The notes beneath the pieces are model-generated. The model ran no database searches. It was not told the DNA's origin and saw nothing but the letters and a program-made list of their open reading frames with translations. A stretch of DNA of 6,912 nucleotides from Proteobacteria bacterium UBA6492 (GTDB lineage: Bacteria > Pseudomonadota > Gammaproteobacteria > UBA6429 > Thiohalophilaceae): the NCBI GenBank assembly GCA_002436485.1, contig DJMK01000078.1, positions 1 through 6,912 on the forward strand, read 5' to 3'. How positions within the stretch are numbered: position 1 is the first letter of the stretch; each line of letters opens with the position of its first letter. Shown here in pieces: positions 1 to 6,237 of the stretch. The position numbers were made by a program, and so were the translations under genes.

Positions 1-348
1 CAGGCGATTCCTATTCGTACCCGGCAGATTAATGCTGATGGCACGGTGACGGAAACCCTGACTTACCAGCCGGTTACAACAGGCTTCCAGGTTAAACCCC
101 GCGTGAACGATGGCAATGTTATGTTGTCTATTCGCCCACAACGGCAGTCGACCAGTAACACGAATTATGGTACGTACAACACAACCCAGTTAGAAACCAC
201 GGTAACCGGTAAACTGGGACAATGGATAGCCCTGGGCTATGTGGTTAACCAGCTGAGCGCATCCGGTCACAGCATACTGTCTGATAGAACTCGACAGAAT
301 ACCAGCACCGATCAAATATGGGTAAAAGTAGAACGAGTAGAAAAATGA
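1..348 (+). CDS. Secretin-like protein, C-terminal fragment (5' end outside window)
   Basis: Reading frame 1 is open from the first base to a TGA at 346-348, giving the last 115 residues of a larger protein. The fragment has the alternating beta-strand pattern of the secretin C-domain: a GFQVKPRVNDG stretch at fragment residues 28-38, MLSIRPQ at 41-47, a Ser/Thr/Asn-rich loop at 50-68, GQWIALG at 73-79 and a terminal IWVKVE at 106-111. These match short secretin-like (type II/III secretion-related) proteins that I recall from Gammaproteobacteria, where a GxWxxLG stretch and an IWVKVE ending recur. Secretins form outer-membrane channels; whether this shorter relative does so is inference. A GTG at 46 could be mistaken for a start, but the frame continues upstream without a stop. 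The stop overlaps the start of the M61 peptidase gene (ATGA), indicating one operon. The family call is moderate because the N-terminal domains are missing. Confidence 0.68.
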   Translation, partial: QAIPIRTRQINADGTVTETLTYQPVTTGFQVKPRVNDGNVMLSIRPQRQSTSNTNYGTYNTTQLETTVTGKLGQWIALGYVVNQLSASGHSILSDRTRQNTSTDQIWVKVERVEK

Positions 349-2201
349 CAAGCAATAAACAGGCAATACATTACACGATCAAGCCGGTAAACCCAGCTGC
401 ACATCTGTTCCAGGTTACTTGTGAGGTTCGCAATCCAGCACCTGATGGACAGCAGCTATGGTTGCCTGCCTGGATACCCGGCAGCTATATGATTCGCGAC
501 TTTGCCCGCAATATTATTACGCTGGAAGCACACGATGCGAGTGGCAATGTCGATGTAGAAAAACTGGACAAGCAGACATGGCAATGTGCGCCTGCGACCG
601 GTGCCTTGACGATTATTTACTCGGTTTATGCATGGGACCTGTCAGTGCGTGGTGCGCACCTGGATACCACGCACGGCTTTTTCAATGGTACGAGTGTGTT
701 TCTTGCGGTGACCGGGCGTGAATTCGAGCCGGTTACGGTGCAGATCCAGTTGCCTGATGGCGATGAATATGAAAGCTGGCATGTTGCGACAACACTTACA
801 CCTGTAAATACCTCTTTGTTTAGCGCGGGCATGTATGGCGCAAATGATTATGATGAATTGATTGATCATCCGGTAGAGATGGGTAATGTCACGATTAGCG
901 AATTCGATATCGCAGGTACGCCTCACCATATTGTCATTACGGGTCGTCACCAGACTGACATGCAACGCCTTACACAAGATGTTAAACAAATCTGCGAAAC
1001 TCATGTAGCCATGTTTGGCGAGTTGCCCGAGATGGCGCGCTATATGTTTCTTTTGATGGTCGTGGGTGAAGGATATGGAGGGCTGGAACACCGCAGTTCA
1101 ACTGCCCTGATTTGCAACCGCAAGGATTTGCCAACCAGGCATATGTCAACGGTTAGTGATGATTACATTACCTTGCTTGGGCTGTTCAGTCATGAGTATT
1201 TTCATACCTGGAATGTAAAACGTATCAAGCCAATCGAGTTTTTCCCTTATCAGTTAAGGGAAGAATCATATACTCGGCAGCTATGGGCGTTTGAGGGAAT
1301 AACTTCCTATTACGATGACCTGGCATTAGTGCGCAGCGGTATTATTGATGAACGTAAGTATCTGGAGTTGTTGGGCAGAAACTTTACTCGCGTGTTACGT
1401 GGTAGCGGCCGGCTGAAACAAAGTCTACGCGAGTCCAGCTTTGAAGCCTGGAGTAAGTTCTATAAACAGGATGAGAACTCACCAAACGCCATTGTTAGCT
1501 ATTATGTAAAAGGTGCGATGTTTGCGCTGGCGCTGGATTTGAAAATTCGCGAACTAACAGAAAATAGTAAGTCGCTGGACGATATTATGCAGCGACTCTG
1601 GCTGGAGCATGGCAAACAGGCGCGCGGTGTTGAGGATAATACGATTTTGCAATTGGCCAATGACCTGGTTGAGCATTCACTGCAACCATTTTTTGATCGT
1701 TATCTTGATACAAGTGATGACATTCCACTGGAAACCCTGCTTGAGACAATGGGTATTAGTCTGAATTGTCGTGCCGCCAGCTCCTATGATGATGCCGGCG
1801 GTAAGCCGGCAAAAATGGAGAACAACAATGTAATCCTGTTTAATCTTGGTGCGCGCTTTATCGCTGATCCGCAAGGTGTGAAATTACTGATTTTGCATGA
1901 TGATGGTGATTTACAAAAGGCCGGATTGGCGGCCAATGATGTCATAATTGCTATTGATGGGCTCAAGGTGACCAAAGAAAATATAACCTCTCTGCTCGGC
2001 TTGTATTCTGCTGGTGATAGCGTGAATGTGCACGCGTTTCGCCGCGATGAGCTTATGACATTTGATGTCGTTTTGAGTGAGGCGAAAAAGAATACATGGT
2101 ATATGGAGATATCCGAAGATCAAAAAATGCAAACCAGACGGCATAGCTGGTTACAAAATTCCGCTGCGGGAAATATTACGCGGCTACAACAACCAGGGTA
2201 A
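345..2201 (+). CDS. M61-family metallopeptidase with C-terminal PDZ domain
   Basis: A 618-residue protein of the M61 (glycyl aminopeptidase-like) family, whose members are zinc peptidases. Residue numbers are from the ATG at 345. An N-terminal beta-rich domain contains a PAWIPGSYMIRDF stretch (about 41-53) typical of the family. The catalytic domain holds GGLEHRSS (245-252), the zinc motif HEYFH (His283, Glu284, His287) followed by TWNVKRIKP, and EGITSYYDD with Glu317 as the probable third zinc ligand. The SYYVKG stretch at 385-390 is also family-typical. A PDZ domain lies at about 510-581. No signal peptide or membrane segment is seen, so it is probably cytoplasmic. An ATG at 318 would add nine residues, but I prefer 345 because it overlaps the upstream stop as ATGA and the 318 start lacks a ribosome site; the GAG-containing leader before 345 is itself weak. 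The physiological substrate is unknown. Confidence 0.93.
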   Translation: MTSNKQAIHYTIKPVNPAAHLFQVTCEVRNPAPDGQQLWLPAWIPGSYMIRDFARNIITLEAHDASGNVDVEKLDKQTWQCAPATGALTIIYSVYAWDLSVRGAHLDTTHGFFNGTSVFLAVTGREFEPVTVQIQLPDGDEYESWHVATTLTPVNTSLFSAGMYGANDYDELIDHPVEMGNVTISEFDIAGTPHHIVITGRHQTDMQRLTQDVKQICETHVAMFGELPEMARYMFLLMVVGEGYGGLEHRSSTALICNRKDLPTRHMSTVSDDYITLLGLFSHEYFHTWNVKRIKPIEFFPYQLREESYTRQLWAFEGITSYYDDLALVRSGIIDERKYLELLGRNFTRVLRGSGRLKQSLRESSFEAWSKFYKQDENSPNAIVSYYVKGAMFALALDLKIRELTENSKSLDDIMQRLWLEHGKQARGVEDNTILQLANDLVEHSLQPFFDRYLDTSDDIPLETLLETMGISLNCRAASSYDDAGGKPAKMENNNVILFNLGARFIADPQGVKLLILHDDGDLQKAGLAANDVIIAIDGLKVTKENITSLLGLYSAGDSVNVHAFRRDELMTFDVVLSEAKKNTWYMEISEDQKMQTRRHSWLQNSAAGNITRLQQPG

Positions 2202-2209
2202 GCATACAA

Positions 2210-3178
2210 CTAACTGGCAGGCACTTCAAAATAATGCACGCTGAACAGATTCTGCGGATCAGTCCAGACATAAACTGGTTCAAAGCCTGCTTTTTCAGCC
2301 ATTGACTGAAACTCATCGATTGTATACTTATAGGAATTTTCGGTATGTATGGTTTCGTTCTTGTCGAGATTGATCTGTGTGTTATCGACTGTGACCTGCT
2401 GTGATTCCATGCTACGCAAATGCATTTCAACCCGACCTTTTAATTCGTTGTAAAAAGCATAATGTTCGAAATTATCCAGGTCAAAGTTCCCGTTTAACTC
2501 GTGGTTGATGCGGTCAAGTATATTCAGGTTAAAACGTGCTGTAATACCCGCTTTATCATTGTAGGCAGCGTCCAGAATGTGTCTGTCTTTTTTTAAATCG
2601 ACGCCTATTAGCATACCGCCACCTGGTTCGACGGTATCCGCAACATGCGACATAAATTGAATCGCTTCAGACGGTTCGAAATTGCCAATACTTGATCCAG
2701 GGAAGAATGCAATCTTCTTTCTGTTATCCGGGCAGAAAGACAAATCAAGCGGTTTGGTAAAATCTACACAGGCTGCCAATACATCCAGCCATGGGTATTC
2801 TTCGGACAGACACTGAGCAGCATTTTTCAGGTGAATCCGTGAGATATCCATTGGTACATAGGCTGATGGTTTTATAACATCAAGTAACAAGCGCACCTTT
2901 TCGCAGTTGCCACTACCTGGTTCGAGCAATACACAGTTACGACCGATAATATGGGCTATTTCCTTCACGTTGTCCTGCAAAATCGCTTGTTCAGTACGGG
3001 TCGGATAATATTCTTTGGTTTCGCAGATTGCTTCAAACAATTCTGACCCTGTTCTATCGTAAAAAAACTTTGGTGGAATATATTTTTGCTTGTCGGACAG
3101 GCCCTCAATGACCTCCGAAAAAAAATCGGATGGTTCAGGATGATAATCGTAAAATTGAATTGCCTGTGATGATTGCAT
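2210..3178 (-). CDS. egtD: L-histidine N-alpha-methyltransferase EgtD
   Basis: A 322-residue SAM-dependent methyltransferase of the EgtD family (Methyltransf_33 type) that converts histidine to hercynine (N-alpha-trimethylhistidine), the first step of ergothioneine synthesis; cytoplasmic. Length matches the mycobacterial enzyme. Family landmarks: FFYDRTGSELFEAI (38-51), EYYPTR (56-61), the SAM-binding EPGSGNCEK loop (86-94), PGSSIGNFEP (160-169) with Asn166, AYNDKAGITARFN (205-217) with Tyr206, VEMHLRS (250-256) with Met252, and TENSYKY with Glu280 and Ser282. From memory, Asn166, Tyr206, Met252, Glu282 and Ser284 of the Mycobacterium smegmatis enzyme bind histidine, so the substrate site appears complete and histidine is the expected substrate. 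The start follows the egtB stop by one base and has an AAAGGA ribosome site inside the egtB end. It converges with the M61 gene, leaving 8 bp and no visible terminator. Confidence 0.95.
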   Translation of the reverse strand: MQSSQAIQFYDYHPEPSDFFSEVIEGLSDKQKYIPPKFFYDRTGSELFEAICETKEYYPTRTEQAILQDNVKEIAHIIGRNCVLLEPGSGNCEKVRLLLDVIKPSAYVPMDISRIHLKNAAQCLSEEYPWLDVLAACVDFTKPLDLSFCPDNRKKIAFFPGSSIGNFEPSEAIQFMSHVADTVEPGGGMLIGVDLKKDRHILDAAYNDKAGITARFNLNILDRINHELNGNFDLDNFEHYAFYNELKGRVEMHLRSMESQQVTVDNTQINLDKNETIHTENSYKYTIDEFQSMAEKAGFEPVYVWTDPQNLFSVHYFEVPAS

Positions 3179-3179
3179 C

Positions 3180-4469
3180 TTATAGATCCTTTGCTAATCG
3201 AATGCCTGTCACTTGCCATCTGTCTTTCGGATAGAAAAAGTTGCGGTAACTTGCGCGAATATGATTGGCTGGTGTCAAACATGATCCACCACGCAATACC
3301 ATCTGGCTGCTCATAAACTTTCCATTATATTCGCCTAGTGCACCTGCTGCCGGTTTATAGCCAGGGTATGGCGAATAACTCGATTGAGTCCACTCCCATG
3401 TGTCACCATAAAACTGTGCTGGTTTATGCTTTTCATCTACAGCCATAGGTTGCAAATAGTCATTCTCGCGCAGATTGCCGTTTGTTGGTAAGTCGCGTGC
3501 GATAACTTCCCATTCAGCTTCGGTTGGCAACCGTTCGCCAGCCCAGGCCGCATAGGCAGCCGCTTCATAAAAGCTGGTATGCGAGACTGGCGCATGCAGG
3601 TCAAGCGGTCGCAAGCCACCCAGTGTCATCTCATACCAGTCATTATTCTGTTTTTGCCAATAGAGTGGGTGTTGCCAGTTGTTTGTATTTAGTGTTTTCC
3701 AGCCATCAGACAGCCAGAATTCCGGTCTAGCGTATCCATCGTCATTAATAAATGCCAGATATTCGGCATTGGTAGTTAACCGCGAAGCTATTTTGAATGG
3801 CTGTATGTACTGTTTGTGGCGAGGAGTTTCGTTATCAAAAACAAACAGATTAGAAAAATTCGTACCAATATCATAAATACCGCCAGGTTGTTCGCGCCAA
3901 TCAAGCGAAATCGGCATGCCTGGCTTTGGCGTGGCAAGGTTGCGATAAGCCGGTCTGGCTGGGTTGTAGGCGAAAATATGTTTGATGTCTGTCAGCAACA
4001 ACTCCTGGTGCTGTTGTTCGTGGTGAATACCAATTACAGTACGTAGCTGAATGGCTTCAAAATCGTGATGCTGCTTGTGCTCCAGCAAGGTACGCATCGA
4101 TTGATCAATATGCGCACGATATGCGTATATTTGCTTGACGGTTGGTCTTGATAATAATCCGCGTTCAGGGCGAGGATGGAAGGTCCCGATCTGTTCATAG
4201 TATGAATTAAACAAGTGAGAAAATAACGGATCGTATTCATTATACTTTTTGTAGAATGGTTTCAGAATAAACGTTTCAAAAAACCAGCTGGTATGTGCCA
4301 GGTGCCATTTTGGCGGGCTTACGTCAGGAAATGTCTGGATTCCAAAATCTTCAATTTCCAATGGCGCACAGATAAGCTCCGAGTCCTGCCTGACCTTGTC
4401 AAGATCTGATATCAGGTCGGATTCTTGTGCATTAACATCAGCAGGAAATGCCGAAAGTAAGTCCACCAT
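3180..4469 (-). CDS. egtB: Hercynine oxygenase / sulfoxide synthase EgtB
   Basis: A 429-residue non-heme iron enzyme that uses O2 to join hercynine to a thiol substrate as a sulfoxide, the central step of ergothioneine synthesis; cytoplasmic. An N-terminal DinB-like domain holds WHLAHTSWFFE (55-65) with His59 and the HX3HXE motif HEQQHQE (150-156); His59, His150 and His154 are the probable iron ligands. The C-terminal half is an FGE-sulfatase/C-lectin-type fold: GERLPTEAEW (311-320), GDTWEW (355-360), VLRGGS (391-396), RASYRNFFYP (405-414) and RWQVTGIRLA (417-426). The SYYEQIG stretch (89-95) carries two adjacent tyrosines (90-91), and the C-terminal YP..RWQ.TGIRLA region resembles the cysteine-using type II enzymes rather than the mycobacterial gamma-glutamylcysteine type; this subtype call is inference. 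The ATG has an AGAGG site three bases upstream. It is first of the egtB-egtD pair with its own candidate promoter. Confidence 0.95.
   Translation of the reverse strand: MVDLLSAFPADVNAQESDLISDLDKVRQDSELICAPLEIEDFGIQTFPDVSPPKWHLAHTSWFFETFILKPFYKKYNEYDPLFSHLFNSYYEQIGTFHPRPERGLLSRPTVKQIYAYRAHIDQSMRTLLEHKQHHDFEAIQLRTVIGIHHEQQHQELLLTDIKHIFAYNPARPAYRNLATPKPGMPISLDWREQPGGIYDIGTNFSNLFVFDNETPRHKQYIQPFKIASRLTTNAEYLAFINDDGYARPEFWLSDGWKTLNTNNWQHPLYWQKQNNDWYEMTLGGLRPLDLHAPVSHTSFYEAAAYAAWAGERLPTEAEWEVIARDLPTNGNLRENDYLQPMAVDEKHKPAQFYGDTWEWTQSSYSPYPGYKPAAGALGEYNGKFMSSQMVLRGGSCLTPANHIRASYRNFFYPKDRWQVTGIRLAKDL
3187..3192 (-). promoter_or_regulatory. Ribosome binding site of egtD
   Basis: AAAGGA on the minus strand lies within the last codons of egtB, eight bases before the egtD ATG. 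With the single base between the egtB TAA and the egtD ATG it fixes the egtD start and suggests translational coupling of the two genes. Confidence 0.75.
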
Positions 4470-4472
4470 TTA

Positions 4473-4477
4473 CCTCT
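4473..4477 (-). promoter_or_regulatory. Ribosome binding site of egtB
   Basis: AGAGG on the minus strand, followed by T, sits three bases before the egtB ATG. The spacing is short but the match is good, and the residues that follow align with the usual EgtB N-terminus, so it supports the start at 4469. Confidence 0.65.
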
Positions 4478-4490
4478 TTGTTGTCTGCCC

Positions 4491-4520
4491 ATTGTAGTTA
4501 GAATGGCAAACTTATTTCAA
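4491..4520 (-). promoter_or_regulatory. Candidate sigma70-type promoter of egtB-egtD
   Basis: In the 68-bp gap before egtB the minus strand reads TTGAAA (4520-4515), an 18-base spacer, then TACAAT (4496-4491). Each hexamer has one mismatch to the TTGACA/TATAAT consensus. Transcription would start near 4484, giving a leader of only about 15 bases that still includes the ribosome site. This would allow egtB-egtD to be expressed separately from the upstream genes. It is a by-eye consensus match without experimental support. Confidence 0.5.
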
Positions 4521-4536
4521 ATGAGAAACGTCATTT
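4519..4536 (-). repeat. Short perfect inverted repeat overlapping the -35 element
   Basis: AAATGA (4536-4531) and TCATTT (4524-4519) on the minus strand form 6-bp perfect arms around a 6-base centre, directly after the stop codon of the unknown gene and overlapping the first two bases of the candidate -35 hexamer of egtB. The position would suit an operator. The stem is AT-rich and lacks a T-run after it, so it is a poor terminator. Such short palindromes also occur by chance. Confidence 0.3.
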
Positions 4537-4537
4537 T

Positions 4538-5137
4538 TTAAATGGCGCGTGCACTTGTGACCTTGATTGATTTGAAATGTTCCTTCAGCCATCGGTACAC
4601 CATGCTTTCCGCCATTTTCTCGACAGCTTCCGTGTCCTCTTTGCGCTGTATGATGGTCGCTATCAGGCTAATTTTAAAATCAGATAAATTGTAATGGTTT
4701 GTCAGTTCATTCAATACATTAGCATTGCCGGGCCTTACCGAAGGCAAGGCGAAGGCGTGTGCCTGTATTGATTCGAATTGTAACGCGGAGAAAACTGGTC
4801 TGAGTCGTGCCTGGAATTCGCTGCGCACCATGCCATATGCGACCCAGGCAATACTTTTTAACGCGCTGATTAATTCCTGTTCGATGCCTTGATTGTTCTC
4901 AAAATAATCGATGGCAGGATAATAGCCGAGGTTATGTTGTTTTTCATATTCATATACCTGCTGAGCCAGTTCGCTGGCAACGACTGCTGGTGTGGCCGCA
5001 ATGTGTTGCTCCAGTGATTGGGCTGGCAGTGTTACATTGACGGTGAGAGCAACCTTTGCAAAATGTAATGCCACGAGACTAGTTTTTTGCCAATATTCGA
5101 TTGAGGTGTGTCGATAAGGGTGTTGTAACAGGTTCAA
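4538..5137 (-). CDS. Unrecognised protein of up to 199 residues, downstream of dsrS-like gene
   Basis: I do not recognise this protein. It looks soluble, with no signal peptide or clear membrane segment and no cysteine. Helix-like stretches occur around residues 53-68 (ASELAQQVYEYEKQ region), 85-120 and 155-190; the tail is basic and ends KVTSARAI. A Tyr/Phe-rich patch GYYPAIDYFENN (71-82) and ALPSVRPGNANVLNEL (130-145) are the most distinctive parts. The first possible start is TTG at 5137, which overlaps the end of the dsrS-like gene by 59 bp; the frame has a TGA just upstream (5152-5150), so the gene cannot extend further. A GTG at 5074, four bases after the dsrS-like stop, would give 178 residues. 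Neither has a good ribosome site, so translation may depend on the upstream gene. It reads as a genuine coding frame and probably shares the dsrS-like transcript. Confidence 0.7.
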   Translation of the reverse strand: MNLLQHPYRHTSIEYWQKTSLVALHFAKVALTVNVTLPAQSLEQHIAATPAVVASELAQQVYEYEKQHNLGYYPAIDYFENNQGIEQELISALKSIAWVAYGMVRSEFQARLRPVFSALQFESIQAHAFALPSVRPGNANVLNELTNHYNLSDFKISLIATIIQRKEDTEAVEKMAESMVYRWLKEHFKSIKVTSARAI

Positions 5138-6212
5138 TTTTACGACGCATCACGCTACCGACTGCATCAGTCAAAGCAAATATGGGATTTAACAGTTGTT
5201 CGCCAATGCAGGAAAATACCAGCATACTTTCTATCAGTGGCTGGCTGTCGGGTATTTGCTTATAAAGGCTGGCAAGCTGTTCCTTGTAACAGGAATCATC
5301 ACCAAGGCAACTATGCGTATTTGCGTCTTGTAGAATCAGGTCGATTTCCCGGCGTAATTCCTGGTGAGGACGTATCTCTTTGAAATAATCTTCTAGCGTT
5401 TTGAACAATGCTACGATGACATCCTGGTTGGCGGGTTTTTTCAGAACCGACTCAACAGTTTTCATATAGGCCTGGCCTTGTGCGCTGGTGAGGCGCCATA
5501 GCATCTTTGCAAGTTGATTGCCTTCAGCTGCCTGTTTTTCCAATGCCGTTTTCCACTCCTGATGATGCGGGTGTGGTCGCGCATCCTCCGGCAACTCGTC
5601 CGGTGCAGAAGCAAGAAAACCGACCAGGAAAGCATTTTTGCGCTGTCCTTTTTTCCACAGGTCAAGACGTTGTTCGTCATCGATTAATCCTGGCTGCAGA
5701 ACCAGCCTGACTGACTCAATTACATTAACCGGTTCTTCCTCGAACGGCAAAAACTCAAGCAGGAAATCAGCCAGTTCCTTGCCCATTCCACCCTGAACGA
5801 CGTCCTCACGGGCCAGCATGCGCCGCGCATTCTCGGCATTGGGCATGGCCCACCAGGCACGTCGCGCAATTTCATCAGTAATACCACTGGCGCCGACAAC
5901 GGCAACTACTGCTTCAGGTTCCCCCAGCTTTAAAAGATTCTCCAGGCTTTCAGCGCGGGCTTGTCCCATGCGGGTCCAGCGTTTAAGGAAAACCGGATAG
6001 CCGCCTGGTGAACCGAGGATATGGCTGGAAATAGTTTCCTTGATGCGCTTGATATAAAGCTCGTCTTTGCAATTCGGGTTTAACTGAATTTTTGCCTCAC
6101 CTTTTTCAGTGAGTCCATAAACCAGCATTTTGCCTTCATCAATACGAATAGCCTGCACGTTCTGATTTAGTAAAACATTGAGTCGCAGACTGTCTTCCTG
6201 GGCTAACTGCAT
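5079..6212 (-). CDS. dsrS: DsrS-like protein
   Basis: A 377-residue soluble protein resembling DsrS, the last gene of the dsr sulfur-oxidation cluster of Allochromatium vinosum and relatives. This rests on recalled similarity of the N-terminal half: EDSLRLNVLL (6-15), a YGLTEKGEA stretch, HILGSPGGYPVFLKRWTRMG (64-83), LGEPEAVVAVV and RRAWWAMPNAENARRML (117-133), then PFEEEP and ESVRLVLQPGL. DsrS is described as cytoplasmic and suggested to affect dsr expression; its biochemical role is unknown. There is no signal peptide, membrane segment or metal motif; four cysteines lie near 48, 302, 308 and 335. The frame is open up to 6407, but that extension lies inside the S49 peptidase gene, and homology starts near the ATG at 6212, which I chose although no clear ribosome site precedes it. 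No other dsr genes are visible, so any link to sulfur oxidation in this organism is unproven. Confidence 0.72.
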   Translation of the reverse strand: MQLAQEDSLRLNVLLNQNVQAIRIDEGKMLVYGLTEKGEAKIQLNPNCKDELYIKRIKETISSHILGSPGGYPVFLKRWTRMGQARAESLENLLKLGEPEAVVAVVGASGITDEIARRAWWAMPNAENARRMLAREDVVQGGMGKELADFLLEFLPFEEEPVNVIESVRLVLQPGLIDDEQRLDLWKKGQRKNAFLVGFLASAPDELPEDARPHPHHQEWKTALEKQAAEGNQLAKMLWRLTSAQGQAYMKTVESVLKKPANQDVIVALFKTLEDYFKEIRPHQELRREIDLILQDANTHSCLGDDSCYKEQLASLYKQIPDSQPLIESMLVFSCIGEQLLNPIFALTDAVGSVMRRKIEPVTTPLSTHLNRILAKN

Positions 6213-6237
6213 GTAAATATAGCGGGGTGATAATTGA

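Noticed and set aside
318..344. Earlier ATG for the M61 peptidase at 318
   Set aside because: It adds nine basic residues with no ribosome site; the ATG at 345 makes the classic ATGA overlap with the upstream stop.
642..1091. 149-codon open frame on the minus strand opposite the M61 gene
   Set aside because: It lies wholly antisense to the conserved M61 coding region and its translation (rich in His, Ile, Arg and Cys) resembles no family; it is a shadow frame.
2191..2220. Possible terminator between the converging M61 and egtD genes
   Set aside because: Only a 4-bp CCAG/CTGG match is present with a long loop and no T-run; the 8-bp gap holds no convincing hairpin.
5462..5905. Small open frames on both strands inside the dsrS-like gene
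   Set aside because: They overlap a continuous, family-like coding frame and have no ribosome sites or recognisable protein features.
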